A stretch of 64,000 bases of DNA from VFMC01 sp040380855 (GCA_040380855.1 JBEIIG010000004.1:1-64000); one strand, 5' to 3'; counted from the first letter of the stretch, positions 1 to 8,476 are shown. A program made the numbers and translations. Notes: a model not told the origin generated them from the sequence alone.

Positions 1-240
1 CTCCTCGGCCATGATGGCGGCGAAGCGGTAGTCGTCGGTGCCGCCACCGCCGTACTGCTCGGGCACGGTGAGGCCGAGGAACCCCTGCTTGCCGGCCGAC
101 AGCCACAGCGAGCGGGGCGTGATCTGCTCGTGCTCCCACTGCTCGTGGTTGGGCACCACCTCGCTGTCGAGCCAGCCGCGGAAGGCACTGCGGAACTGGT
201 CGTGTTCGTCGGCGTAGATGGTGCGCGGGATCGGCTGCAT
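1..240 (-). CDS. Acyl-CoA dehydrogenase, N-terminal part (3' end outside window)
   Basis: The 80 visible residues begin MQPIPRTIYADEHDQFR and continue to a GLTVPEQYGGGG segment followed by DDYRFAAIMAEE. This is the usual N-terminal helical domain of acyl-CoA dehydrogenases, which oxidise acyl-CoA to enoyl-CoA with FAD. The gene runs off the left edge, so the FAD-binding core and catalytic Glu cannot be checked and the substrate is unknown. The start is supported by a minus-strand box TACTCT (complement of 248-253) 7 nt before the ATG, the leaderless arrangement repeated through this window. Confidence 0.85.
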   Translation of the reverse strand, partial: MQPIPRTIYADEHDQFRSAFRGWLDSEVVPNHEQWEHEQITPRSLWLSAGKQGFLGLTVPEQYGGGGTDDYRFAAIMAEE

Positions 241-301
241 GTCCCCGAGAGTACGCCCCCTCCCGGCCCCACACCCACCCCGACCCCCACCACCCCCGTC
301 T

Positions 302-477
302 GCGTTTGTGAGCAGGGCCCTGTCCACCACGGGCTTGCTCACAAACGCAACCGGGGAGGCCCCGCGTGGCGTTTGTGAGCGGACCCCTGTTCATCACGAG
401 GTTGCTCACAAACGGAACCGGCCGGGTGCGGCGTTTGTGAGCGGGACCCTGCCTGACGCCGACGTGCTCACAAACGC
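302..477. repeat. Three 47-bp hairpin repeats, family A (GCGTTTGTGAGC arms)
   Basis: Three units lie at 302-348, 369-415 and 431-477. Each starts with GCGTTTGTGAGC, has exactly 23 nt of core, and ends with GCTCACAAACGC (last base G in the second copy). The 12-bp arms are conserved while the cores and the gaps (20 and 15 nt) differ. The array lies upstream of the acyl-CoA dehydrogenase start and just past the 3' end of the minus-strand membrane gene at 511. A diverged 48-bp copy is at 25447-25494. Rho-independent termination or a mobile REP-like hairpin are the likely roles; no ORF is evident in this gap. Confidence 0.85.
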
Positions 478-510
478 GGGCCGGCGGGAACGCAGGGGTT
501 CGAGCGGGCG

Positions 511-1383
511 TCAGGCGGCGAGGACGGCGCGGGCGACGATATCGGTGCCGAACGCGGTGAGGATGGCGAGGTACAGCAGGCCGGTGGCAGCCATGACGGC
601 CGAGTAGTAGCGCTCGCGCAGTGCAGCACGGGTGACGAACACCAGCACCAGCGTGGTGACGGCGCAGGCCGCCCAGAACCAACCGAGCGTGCCACCCCAG
701 CCGTCGTCGATCGCACCGGTCCATACCGACACCATGCCGGTGGGGATGAGCAACGACAGCACCTCGACCGGCCAGATCCAGCCGAGGGCCGTGACCAGTT
801 CGTTCAGCACCCTGCGGGGCAGGCCGGGCTGCACCAGGTACCAGTGGCCGAGCAGCATCGCGTCGGTGACGGCACCCAGGAACGCCGCGCCCACCACGGT
901 TCGCAGGACGGACAGGGCCACCGAGCCGGCCCCACCGTCGGTGGCGTCGATACCGGCCGCCACCAGGCCGACCACGCCGATGGCCGGGGCGATGAGGTCG
1001 AGTGCCGGAGCGAATTCGGGCCCGTGCCGCTCGGTATCGGCAGTCGCCACCTCGCGGTCGATCCCGGTCATGGCCGCCACCCGCGCCGTGCGTCGGTCGT
1101 GCTCGGCGTCGCCGCCCGACACCCCGGCACCCCGACGCACGATCGACACCGTGAGGACGGCGACGGCAGCCGCCACGACACCGATGGCCGGCACATCGCG
1201 CCCGGGCACCCAGCCGAACACGGCCGCACACACGACGCCACCTGCGGCGATGAGGGCGTAGGTGCCCCGGAGCAGCCATCCGTAGCCGAGGCCGACGAGT
1301 CGCCGCCGGGTGGTGAACCAGCAGAAAAAGAGGCCTCCGACCGCCCACTGCAGCAAGAATGTTGCCGCGTCGAGACGAATCAC
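511..1383 (-). CDS. Multi-pass membrane protein of unknown function
   Basis: About 290 residues with roughly eight hydrophobic segments, for example LLQWAVGGLFFCWF near the N-terminus and GTLGWFWAACAVTTLVLVFV near the C-terminus. No catalytic motif or known family is recognised. The frame stays open upstream to a start at 1536 and an ATG at 1419, but I prefer the GTG at 1383. It lies 7 nt after a minus-strand TAGCCT (complement of 1391-1396), and it removes an Arg/Ala-rich extension that overlaps the divergent operon. The gene is divergent from the ApbE operon, so a shared role is possible but not shown. Confidence 0.6.
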   Translation of the reverse strand: MIRLDAATFLLQWAVGGLFFCWFTTRRRLVGLGYGWLLRGTYALIAAGGVVCAAVFGWVPGRDVPAIGVVAAAVAVLTVSIVRRGAGVSGGDAEHDRRTARVAAMTGIDREVATADTERHGPEFAPALDLIAPAIGVVGLVAAGIDATDGGAGSVALSVLRTVVGAAFLGAVTDAMLLGHWYLVQPGLPRRVLNELVTALGWIWPVEVLSLLIPTGMVSVWTGAIDDGWGGTLGWFWAACAVTTLVLVFVTRAALRERYYSAVMAATGLLYLAILTAFGTDIVARAVLAA

Positions 1384-1390
1384 TTGACCG

Positions 1391-1400
1391 AGGCTAACGA
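1391..1400. promoter_or_regulatory. Overlapping divergent -10 boxes
   Basis: On the minus strand TAGCCT (complement of 1391-1396) precedes the GTG at 1383 by 7 nt. On the plus strand TAACGA (1395-1400) lies 17 nt before the ATG at 1418, whose ribosome site GGAGAA is at 1410-1415. The two hexamers share two positions, suggesting one compact bidirectional promoter for the membrane gene and the flavin operon. The plus-strand box is the weaker match. Confidence 0.4.
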
Positions 1401-1417
1401 CCTGCCGATGGAGAACC

Positions 1418-1552
1418 ATGCGTCGAACTGAACCCTCGCTGCCCTCTGCCGGGGCACGACCGGGCCGCGCCGTCGCGCGGGCGATCGGCCTGGCGACGGT
1501 GTTCGCTGCATCGGTGTCGTTGTTCGTGCTGGCCATGCAGGCGGGCCGCTGA
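1418..1552 (+). CDS. Small single-pass membrane protein, 44 aa
   Basis: This short ORF has a GGAGAA ribosome site 2 nt before its ATG. It encodes an Arg-rich N-terminus (MRRTEPSLP...) and one membrane segment, IGLATVFAASVSLFVLAMQA. It ends one base before the ATG of the next gene at 1554, so the two look translationally coupled. It is the first gene of a five-gene run containing ApbE and a ferric-reductase-like haem protein, and may be a small subunit or anchor of that system. No homologue is recognised by eye. Confidence 0.55.
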   Translation: MRRTEPSLPSAGARPGRAVARAIGLATVFAASVSLFVLAMQAGR

Positions 1553-1553
1553 C

Positions 1554-2213
1554 ATGCGCCCTCGTCGACGCCCGAAGACGGCGCTCGCCTCGAAGATCAC
1601 CATCGCCGGGATGAGCGTGTCGGCCACCATCGGCGGCGCAGCCCTGATCGCTGACGCAGACGCAGCGGCCACAGCGGCGAAGGCAGCGGCGAAGGCAGCC
1701 GCCACAACACAGACAACCGCGCCTGTTGCCGCCGACCCCGCCGCCACGCCCGCACCCGCCCTCGGCAGCGTCCCTGCTGTCACCACCACCACTGGAGTGC
1801 CGGTCGCAGGCGACCCGACGAGTTCGGTCGCTGCGCCGGTCGACCCCGCAGCGAGCGCAACGACGGTGCTCGACACGCTCACCACCTTCGCCCAGCCCAC
1901 CGGCGCCACGCCGGCTGCGCCTGGCGTACCCGCGCCGCCCGCTGCGCCCGGCACCCCCGCCACCCAGCCGCCGACCCCCCAACCGACGGCGCCGACGCCG
2001 ACCGCCGCACCCGCTCCGGGCACCATTCCGGCTGTACCCGGCACCCTCCCCACCATCACCGCCCCGCCGGCCACCGCACCGCCCGCGACGGCACCGCCCG
2101 CCACCAGTCCGCCACCCACCGCACCACCGGCCACGAGCCCACCGGCCACCAGCCCGCCACCACCGCCGCCGCCTCCGCCACCGCCCGACACCGTTTCGGA
2201 GGGCACGTGGTGA
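1554..2213 (+). CDS. Pro/Ala/Thr-rich membrane-anchored or exported protein
   Basis: The 219 residues start with a basic N-terminus and a hydrophobic stretch around ITIAGMSVSATIGGAALIA, a signal or anchor segment. The rest is low-complexity Ala/Thr/Pro sequence ending in long proline runs near residues 180-212. The C-terminus overlaps the ApbE start by a GTGA junction. In related flavin operons this position usually carries an FMN-binding protein that ApbE flavinylates, but no FMN_bind fold is visible; the nearest thing to an SGAT acceptor motif is a TGATP segment near residue 117. It may be a cell-wall-spanning spacer. Confidence 0.6.
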   Translation: MRPRRRPKTALASKITIAGMSVSATIGGAALIADADAAATAAKAAAKAAATTQTTAPVAADPAATPAPALGSVPAVTTTTGVPVAGDPTSSVAAPVDPAASATTVLDTLTTFAQPTGATPAAPGVPAPPAAPGTPATQPPTPQPTAPTPTAAPAPGTIPAVPGTLPTITAPPATAPPATAPPATSPPPTAPPATSPPATSPPPPPPPPPPPDTVSEGTW

Positions 2214-3172
2214 GCGCGCTCGACACCCACTGCCCCACCACGACCGCGCACCTGTGCTGTCGCGCGATGAGCACCACGGCCGACCTCACCGTGGTCGTGC
2301 CCGCCGGCGAGCCGGGCGATGCACTGTTGAACTGGGCGGCAGCGCGCCTCGAGCAGCTCGAGCAGCGTTGGAGCAGGTTCCGGCCCGACTCGGAGATCAG
2401 CCGGCTGAACGCCGCCGCCGGGGCCGCGCTGCCGGTGTCGCTCGACACGCTCTTGGCGGTGCGCACGGCCCGGGCAGCGTGGTCGCACACCGAGGGCTGC
2501 TTCGACCCGACGGTGCACGATGCACTGGTGCACCTCGGCTACGACCGCACGATCGACGAGCTGCGCACGGGCACGCCGGCCGAACGAGCCGACGCGCTCG
2601 GCACACTGTCACCGGCACCGGGATGCGCAGGCATCGAGGTCGACCCGTACACCTCCTCGGTCCGCCTGCCACCGGGCACGCACCTCGATCTCGGAGGCAT
2701 CGGCAAGGGCCTCGCCGCCGACCTCGTCGCCCGCGGTCTGATCGAGCGCGGCGCACTGGGTGCGCTGGTGAACATCGGTGGCGATGTGCGCGTGACCGGC
2801 ACTCCTCCCGACGGCACCGCCTGGCACATCGACGTGCTCGACCCGCGCACCGAGCAGCGTTTCACCTCACTCGATCTGCGCGACGGTGGCGTGGCCACCA
2901 GCACCCCGCTGCGCCGTCACTGGCGCAGCGGCGACCACGCCCATCACCACCTCGTCGACCCGGCCACCGGCGACTCCACCCGTTCACCCGTGGTGGGCGT
3001 GACCGTGGTGGCCGGTACGACGGCATGGGCCGATGCGCTGTCGAAGGTTCCGTTCGTCGATCCGGCTCGCACCGTCGGGTTCGAAGCCGTGGCGGCGTTC
3101 GTGTTGTATGCCGATGGATCGCACCGTACCGTCGGCCCGATGGCGCAGTTCGAGCGGGACGGGGCACGATGA
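2207..3172 (+). CDS. apbE: FAD:protein FMN transferase (ApbE family)
   Basis: ApbE enzymes move FMN from FAD onto Thr/Ser of partner proteins using Mg2+. This roughly 320-residue protein has the family marks in order: DSEISRLNAAAG near residue 65, DLGGIGKGLAADLV near 165, VNIGGDVRVTG near 188, HHLVDPATGDS near 250 and TAWADALSKVPF near 275. GTG codons at 2207 and 2210 are both possible; 2210 gives a GTGA overlap with the preceding stop. There is no clear signal peptide, so where the partner is modified is uncertain. Its stop overlaps the next start by ATGA, tying it to the ferric-reductase-like protein. No obvious FMN_bind substrate is encoded in the window. Confidence 0.93.
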   Translation: MVSALDTHCPTTTAHLCCRAMSTTADLTVVVPAGEPGDALLNWAAARLEQLEQRWSRFRPDSEISRLNAAAGAALPVSLDTLLAVRTARAAWSHTEGCFDPTVHDALVHLGYDRTIDELRTGTPAERADALGTLSPAPGCAGIEVDPYTSSVRLPPGTHLDLGGIGKGLAADLVARGLIERGALGALVNIGGDVRVTGTPPDGTAWHIDVLDPRTEQRFTSLDLRDGGVATSTPLRRHWRSGDHAHHHLVDPATGDSTRSPVVGVTVVAGTTAWADALSKVPFVDPARTVGFEAVAAFVLYADGSHRTVGPMAQFERDGAR

Positions 3173-3837
3173 TGCTGGCCGCGAGCGAGAAGCTGAGTTG
3201 GTTCATCTCGCGTTCGAGCGGGTGGGTAGCGGCTGCACTGCTGGCACTCAGCGTGATCTGGGGTGTGCTCGGTTCGTCGAAGCTGATCGAGCGGCGCGGC
3301 GTGCCGCGCTGGCTCCAAGACCTGCACCGCTATCTGGCATTGCTCACGGTGATCTTCATCGCCGTACACCTGTTGGCCCTGGTGGGCGACAACTACATGC
3401 ACATCGGCTGGCGTGAACTGTTCGTTCCCTACGCGCTGCGGTGGAAGCCCGGCGCGGTGGCATGGGGTGTGGTGGCGTTCTACTGCATCGCGGTCGTCCA
3501 GGTGTCGTCATGGCTGCGGCCCTGGCTGTCGAAGCCGCTGTGGCGCCGCCTGCACTACCTGTCGTATCCCGCGCTGTGGATGGTGGTGGTACACGGGCTG
3601 AAGGCCGGCACCGACGCGAGCAACATCGGCATCCGCCTCGGCGTGATCGTGCTCGTGGCCGTCACCGCCTTCACCACGGCGGTACGCATCCTCGGCACCC
3701 GGCCGCGACGCAACGCGGTGACGGCCCACCGTCCGGAGGCCTCCGCCGTGTCGGTGTCGCCGCTGCCGCCGCCGCCTGCTGGGGCGAAACCGCTCGACGC
3801 GCCTACGCTCGCCGATCGTGCTGTCTCGCCCCGCTGA
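3169..3837 (+). CDS. Ferric-reductase-like transmembrane haem protein
   Basis: 222 residues with five membrane segments. Paired histidines suit b-type haem: one set in DLHRYLALLTVIFIAVHLL and another in LHYLSYPALWMVVVHGLKAG. This matches the ferric reductase-like/YedZ-type transmembrane domain, which passes electrons across the membrane to a flavin or metal centre. No cytosolic FAD/NAD domain is attached. It follows apbE through an ATGA overlap, so a flavinylated electron-transfer chain is the natural reading, though the flavoprotein partner is not obvious. The C-terminus is a short Pro-rich tail. Confidence 0.85.
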   Translation: MMLAASEKLSWFISRSSGWVAAALLALSVIWGVLGSSKLIERRGVPRWLQDLHRYLALLTVIFIAVHLLALVGDNYMHIGWRELFVPYALRWKPGAVAWGVVAFYCIAVVQVSSWLRPWLSKPLWRRLHYLSYPALWMVVVHGLKAGTDASNIGIRLGVIVLVAVTAFTTAVRILGTRPRRNAVTAHRPEASAVSVSPLPPPPAGAKPLDAPTLADRAVSPR

Positions 3838-4495
3838 CTCCCGCGTGCCAGGTGTTGTACCGATCGGGCGGTTGGCGCTCGTGTTCGCCTCGGCGATCGC
3901 CGGTATCGGGTTGGCCGGCTGCATGGTGGGCGAACGACCCTCGTTCGAACAGGCACCCACCGCAGCAGGTGTGCTCACGGGCGACCCCAACATCGATGCG
4001 GTGCTGGGCCTGCTCGACACGGTCGACGGCGCCGTGTTCAGCGCCACGTACGAGGCGCTGCTCGTCTTCAACGGGGTGCAGTCGTCGGTCACCGCGGCGC
4101 AGGCAAGTTCGACCCAGCGGTCGATGACGATCGGTGATGTGCGCTACGTGACCGACCAGAACGGCACCCGCACCTGCTCGGTGGCCGCCAACAGCTGCAC
4201 CCCGGTGCTGAACGCTGCCGCGGTGAGCGACACGGGCGTGACGCCGGAGTTCGTCTTCGGCGATGTGGCCAAACGACTGCGCCGCGACGCGAACGCCCGG
4301 ATCGGGCCGTCGGTGCCGAGCGCGACCGAGATCGCGGGCGAACAGGCCACGTGCGTCGACGTGCCGTTGAGCGGCGGCACCAAGCAGTACTGCGCGTTGT
4401 CGAACGGCGTGCTCGCCCGGTTCGTGGGCGCCGACGTGACGGTGGACATGACGTCGTATCAGCGCATCGTCGACCCGACGCTGTTCACCCCGTAG
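3818..4495 (+). CDS. Secreted lipoprotein of unknown function
   Basis: 225 residues with a basic N-terminus, a hydrophobic core ALVFASAIAGIGLAGC and a lipobox Cys near residue 35, so a lipid-anchored exported protein is expected. The mature part has four further Cys (in TCSVAANSC, QATCVDV and KQYCAL) and no recognised domain. The GTG at 3818 lies 8 nt after a TACGCT box (3804-3809), so it may have its own promoter inside the end of the haem gene, which it overlaps by 20 bp. A GTG at 3845 is an alternative. It may be the extracytoplasmic partner of the redox operon. Confidence 0.65.
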   Translation: MLSRPADSRVPGVVPIGRLALVFASAIAGIGLAGCMVGERPSFEQAPTAAGVLTGDPNIDAVLGLLDTVDGAVFSATYEALLVFNGVQSSVTAAQASSTQRSMTIGDVRYVTDQNGTRTCSVAANSCTPVLNAAAVSDTGVTPEFVFGDVAKRLRRDANARIGPSVPSATEIAGEQATCVDVPLSGGTKQYCALSNGVLARFVGADVTVDMTSYQRIVDPTLFTP

Positions 4496-4499
4496 CCGG

Positions 4500-6242
4500 T
4501 TACTCGGCGCGCACCGCCACCGTGGTGGTGTCGCGGCCGCTGCGCAGCAACGTGCCCGGGCGCGATGCCAGCAGTTCGCCCCGCTCGACGCAGCGCACCC
4601 CGTTGACGATGACGTGTTCGATGCCGACGGCCTCGCCGTACACGCGGCCGGCGCCACCGGGTAGGTCGAAGCGCATGCCCACCGGGCCGGGGCCGACGGT
4701 GGCGGGGTCGAACACGGTGATGTCGGCGTGCGCGCCCTCGACGAGCACCCCGCGGTCGACCAGGCCATAGAGCTCGGCCGGGCGGCCGGTGAGGTGGTGC
4801 ACCGCCTCTTCGAGCGGCATGAGCGGCCGCTCGCGCACGGCCCGGGCGAGCATCGTGGTGGCGTAGCTGAAGCTGTCGATCATGTCGAGGTGCGCGCCCG
4901 CGTCGCTGGCGCCGACGATGGCGCGCGGGTCGCGCCACACCTCCACCCGGCGCTCCCACGTGTCGTCGCCCTGCCCCTTGTCCTGGCTGGCGATGACCGT
5001 GCGCAGGCCGTCGTCGACGACGATGTCGGCCAGCGTGTCCCACGCCGACCTGCCGAGGTCGCGGGCGATATCGGCGATGAGGCGACCCTCGTATGGCTTC
5101 CACTGCGGGCTGAAGGTCTCGAGCAGCCAGTAGGCGCCCCAGTTGCCGATGGCGCGGGTGGAGCCCTCGGTGGACTGGGCGAGGCGGTCCCACTCGGCGC
5201 GCATGGCCGGATCGCGCAGTTGGCGCAACTTCTCGTCGACCGGCAACGCCATGAGCGCATCCCACCCTTGGAGGATGTCGAGGATGAAGCCGCTGGTGAA
5301 GTTGAGCCGCAGACGGAACGTGTCGGGCAGGGTGAGCGCCAGCACCCGTCCACCGGCCTCGGCGGCGAGGTCGCTGCCGCGGAGTTGGTGTTGCACGAGG
5401 TCCCAGTTCTGGGCGTACACCTGCAGCAGGTTCCAGTTGAGCGGCCGATTGGCGGCAGCGCTCATCTCGCCCATCAGGATGAACGTGTCGTCGCTGAACT
5501 GGCCGACGGCGGGGATGAACTCGAGCGTGGTGCCCGGGAACTCGCTGACCACGCTGCACAGTGCGATCAGTTCGTCGCGACTGGCGCAGCGTGACGGCAC
5601 GGCGTGGCCGAGGTGGTCGTTGTGACTGGGGGACCAGGTGCTGGAGAACCCGAGGCCACCGGCGGCCAAGCCGTCGCGCAGCAACTGCTGCATCTGGGCC
5701 ACCTCATCGGCCGTGGCCTCGCGCTCGGTGGCGGCAGCGCCCATCACCACCCGGCGCAGCGCCGAGTGACCCACCAGGAAGCCGGCGTTCGGCATGAGCG
5801 TGCCATCGAGCCGGTCGAGGAAACTGCCCGTGGTGGTCCAGTCCCACGGCAGGCCGATCTGCAGGCTCTCGAGCGGCATGCCCTCCACGCGGGCGAGCAT
5901 GCGCATGAGGTAGTCGGCATCGTCGGCCCGCACCGGCGTGTCGGTGGTGGGTGCCAGCGGGGCGATGGTGAACCCGCAGTTGCCGCCGATGACGGTGGTG
6001 ACACCGTGCAGCGGCGACGGGCTGAGGGTGGTGTCCCAGAACGCCTGCGCGTCGTAGTGCGTGTGCAGGTCGATGAAGCCGGGCGCCACCACCAGGCCAC
6101 GCGCATCGACCTCGTCGACCGCGGCCTCGGTGAGGTCGCCGATGGCGACGATGCGACCGTCGCGCACACCCACATCGGCCACCCGGCCGGGCGCACCCGT
6201 GCCGTCGACGACCGTTCCCCCGGAGATCTTCAGATCGAGCAT
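4500..6242 (-). CDS. N-acyl-D-amino-acid deacylase-like amidohydrolase
   Basis: 580 residues of the amidohydrolase superfamily, D-aminoacylase type. Visible marks are the N-terminal GTVVDGTGAPGRVADVGVRD strand, the metal site GFIDLHTHYDAQAFWD near residue 57, GGNCGFTIAPL, VGHSALRR near 160, and the late metal Asp in VGASDAGAHLDMID near 435. Such enzymes hydrolyse N-acyl-D-amino acids or related amides with zinc; the actual substrate is not shown. A TACAGT box 6 nt before the ATG gives a leaderless start. It lies downstream of, and co-directional with, a predicted M24 peptidase 34 nt away. Confidence 0.85.
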   Translation of the reverse strand: MLDLKISGGTVVDGTGAPGRVADVGVRDGRIVAIGDLTEAAVDEVDARGLVVAPGFIDLHTHYDAQAFWDTTLSPSPLHGVTTVIGGNCGFTIAPLAPTTDTPVRADDADYLMRMLARVEGMPLESLQIGLPWDWTTTGSFLDRLDGTLMPNAGFLVGHSALRRVVMGAAATEREATADEVAQMQQLLRDGLAAGGLGFSSTWSPSHNDHLGHAVPSRCASRDELIALCSVVSEFPGTTLEFIPAVGQFSDDTFILMGEMSAAANRPLNWNLLQVYAQNWDLVQHQLRGSDLAAEAGGRVLALTLPDTFRLRLNFTSGFILDILQGWDALMALPVDEKLRQLRDPAMRAEWDRLAQSTEGSTRAIGNWGAYWLLETFSPQWKPYEGRLIADIARDLGRSAWDTLADIVVDDGLRTVIASQDKGQGDDTWERRVEVWRDPRAIVGASDAGAHLDMIDSFSYATTMLARAVRERPLMPLEEAVHHLTGRPAELYGLVDRGVLVEGAHADITVFDPATVGPGPVGMRFDLPGGAGRVYGEAVGIEHVIVNGVRCVERGELLASRPGTLLRSGRDTTTVAVRAE

Positions 6243-6276
6243 GCCCGGACTGTACCCCCGGGGGGCGCGGCTGTGT

Positions 6277-7395
6277 TCAGCCGACGACCGCCAGACCGTG
6301 CTCGGCGGTGTTCATCGGCAGCGGGCCATCGGCGGTGGCGACGACGATGTCCTCCAACCGCATGCCCCATTTGCCCGCCACGTAGATGCCGGGCTCGACG
6401 CTGAACGCATGACCGGCGGCCAGCGGCAGGTCGTTGCCCTCCACCATGTACGGGTCTTCGTGGGCCTCCATGCCGATGCCGTGACCGGTGCGGTGGATGA
6501 AGTGCTCGCCGTACCCCGCCTCGGCGATCACCCGACGCGCTGCCCGGTCGACCTCCTGGCACGGTGCGCCCACCACACCGGCGGCCACACCCGCAGCCTG
6601 TGCGGTGTGCAGCACGGCGTAGGCCTCGGCCACCTCGGCCGTGGGCTCGCCCAGGAACACGCAGCGGGTGATGTCGCTGCAGTAGCCGGCCATCGTGCCG
6701 CCGAAATCGCACAGCACGATCTCGCCCGCACGGATGACGCGGTCGCCCGGATGGTGGTGCGGCGAGGCCGCGTTCTCGCCCGCGGCGACGATGGCGAAGT
6801 TCACCAGTTCGTGCCCCTCGGCCAGGATGCGCGCTCCCAGATCGGCCGACACCTCGGCCTCGGTGCGACCCTCCAGCGGGATGCGACCGGCCTGCAGTTC
6901 GGCGGCGATGCGATCGACCGCGGCGCCAGCGGCGGCGAGGGCTGCGATCTCGGCTGCGTCCTTGCGCGTGCGCAGTTCGTTCATGACCGTCGTGGAGCGC
7001 ACGTAGCGGGTGCGGTCGCTGCCCCAGTGGCCCAGCAGGTCGACCAGGAAACGCGCCCACATCGTGTCGCCCACCGCGGCCACCGCCGGGCGGGGCACCA
7101 GGCCCGCCACCAGCGCCACCGGGTCGTCGGTCTCGTTCCAGGGCAGCAGGCCGAACACACCCGACTGCGGTGCCACACGCGGCGCCTCGAGCCGGGGGAT
7201 GACCAGCGTCGCATCGCCGTCGCGCGGCACCACCAGCATCGTGAGGCGCTCGAGCGGCATGGCCGTGTACCCCGTGAGGTACGGCAGATCGCTGCCCACG
7301 CTCAGCAGCAGCACGTCGACGCCGGTGCCCTCCATCGTGGCACGGGCGCGGGCGATGCGGTCGAGGAACGGGCCGGTCACGGATGGTGCACTCAT
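6277..7395 (-). CDS. M24 family metallopeptidase (Xaa-Pro aminopeptidase-like)
   Basis: About 372 residues with a creatinase-type N-terminal domain and a C-terminal pita-bread domain. All five metal ligands can be found: two Asp in LCDFGGTMAGYCSDITR, His in HRTGHGIGMEAHEDP, and Glu in FSVEPGIYV and MRLEDIVV. This fits removal of residues before proline, probably in the cytosol. ATG codons at 7395 and 7404 are both plausible; I chose 7395, which follows a GAAGGG sequence. The neighbouring deacylase-like gene suggests a small peptide or amino-acid salvage unit. Confidence 0.88.
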   Translation of the reverse strand: MSAPSVTGPFLDRIARARATMEGTGVDVLLLSVGSDLPYLTGYTAMPLERLTMLVVPRDGDATLVIPRLEAPRVAPQSGVFGLLPWNETDDPVALVAGLVPRPAVAAVGDTMWARFLVDLLGHWGSDRTRYVRSTTVMNELRTRKDAAEIAALAAAGAAVDRIAAELQAGRIPLEGRTEAEVSADLGARILAEGHELVNFAIVAAGENAASPHHHPGDRVIRAGEIVLCDFGGTMAGYCSDITRCVFLGEPTAEVAEAYAVLHTAQAAGVAAGVVGAPCQEVDRAARRVIAEAGYGEHFIHRTGHGIGMEAHEDPYMVEGNDLPLAAGHAFSVEPGIYVAGKWGMRLEDIVVATADGPLPMNTAEHGLAVVG

Positions 7396-7506
7396 GCCCT
7401 TCATTCTGTCGCTAACGCGCGCTGTCGCACGGTGTCTCTTGTCGTCGTGAACGCTTCTGCCGCTCTCGTGGATGATCCGACACGCCTCCGGCGTTGCACC
7501 CGCTCG

Positions 7507-8049
7507 ATGTCGACCGCGCCCTCCGACCACAGCGAGCACCGTCGGGTGCTCGAGCGCATGGTCGCCGAGCAACCCGATCGCCTGGCGCGCAAGATGCGCC
7601 GCGCCGCCGACGACCGGGCGGGTGCCGACGACTTGGCCCAAGAGGTGCTGCTGCGTGCCGTGCGGTCGCTGGCCGGTGTGCGCGGCCCGGCCGACGAGGC
7701 GCTGCTGTGCGGCTGGGTCGACACGATCGCCGGCAATCTGATCCGCAATCACCACCGCGACCGCACGCGACGGCCGCGTACCGACTCGCTCGACGAGGTC
7801 GGCTTCGCCGAGCCAGCCGCGCCCGAGTCGACCGATGAGATGGTGATGGCCGCTGCCGCCCGCGACGCGCTCGCCGAGCTCGTGGCGGTGCTGCCGGCCG
7901 ACCTGCGCACCGTGTTCATCGCCCGGGTGATCGACGAGCGGCCGTCGGCCGAGGTGGCCGCCGAGCTCGGCATCTCCGACAACCTCGTCCGCTGGCGCCT
8001 GCACCAGGCCCGCGAACGACTGCGCAGCGAGCTCGAGCGGCTCGGCTGA
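7507..8049 (+). CDS. RNA polymerase sigma factor, sigma-70/ECF type
   Basis: 180 residues. Region 2 is seen in RMRRAADDRAGADDLAQEVLLRAVRSL and the NLIRNHHRDRTRR stretch. Region 4 is the helix-turn-helix around LPADLRTVFIARVIDERPSAEVAAELG and the VRWRLHQARERLRSEL tail. It would direct RNA polymerase to a small regulon. No anti-sigma factor is adjacent; instead a SnoaL-like protein follows 43 bp downstream. An upstream GTG at 7447 would add 20 residues without an obvious domain. Confidence 0.85.
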   Translation: MSTAPSDHSEHRRVLERMVAEQPDRLARKMRRAADDRAGADDLAQEVLLRAVRSLAGVRGPADEALLCGWVDTIAGNLIRNHHRDRTRRPRTDSLDEVGFAEPAAPESTDEMVMAAAARDALAELVAVLPADLRTVFIARVIDERPSAEVAAELGISDNLVRWRLHQARERLRSELERLG

Positions 8050-8092
8050 CGCAGCACTCCACCACACCCCATCACCTCCGAGAGGAACCACC

Positions 8093-8467
8093 ATGACCAC
8101 CCTGTTCATCGACGCGCCCACCGAGCTGCACCAGGCCTGGGCCGAACGGTTCAACGCCGGCGATGTCGACGGCATGCTCGCCCTCGCCGAACCCGGTTCG
8201 GCGTTCGCTCCGGCGCCCGGTGCAGTCGTCACCGACGGCGACTACCGGGCCGCCCTCAGCGGCTTCCTCGCCCTCGGTCTGCCGATCGAACTCACCCTGA
8301 AGCGGGCCGTGCAGAGCGACGACGTCGCGCTGCTCGTGTACGACTGGACGATCGACGGCACCGCCGCCGGCAACGATGTGCACCTCGCCGGCACCACGGC
8401 CGATGTGGCCCGCCGCGGGCCGCACGGTTGGCGGTTCGTGATCGACAACCCGTTCGGCACGGCCTGA
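8093..8467 (+). CDS. SnoaL-like / DUF4440-type small protein
   Basis: 124 residues with an NTF2-like pattern: N-terminal helix ELHQAWAERFNAGDVDGMLALAEPG, then YRAALSGFLALGLPIELTLKR and closing strands VALLVYDWTIDG and GWRFVIDNPFG. These folds bind small molecules or act as isomerases or cyclases. The ribosome site AGAGGAA precedes the ATG. It follows the sigma factor gene, an arrangement seen where a SnoaL-type domain tunes an ECF factor, but here it is a separate chain. Confidence 0.75.
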   Translation: MTTLFIDAPTELHQAWAERFNAGDVDGMLALAEPGSAFAPAPGAVVTDGDYRAALSGFLALGLPIELTLKRAVQSDDVALLVYDWTIDGTAAGNDVHLAGTTADVARRGPHGWRFVIDNPFGTA

Positions 8468-8476
8468 GGCGCGGCC

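Noticed and set aside
302..477. CRISPR array
   Set aside because: The units are inverted-repeat hairpins with arms at both ends, gaps of 15 and 20 nt, only three copies and no cas genes.
1726..3168. Long plus-strand Arg/Pro-rich open frame before 3169
   Set aside because: It is the shifted frame of the Pro-rich protein and apbE; only the part from 3169 encodes a recognisable protein.
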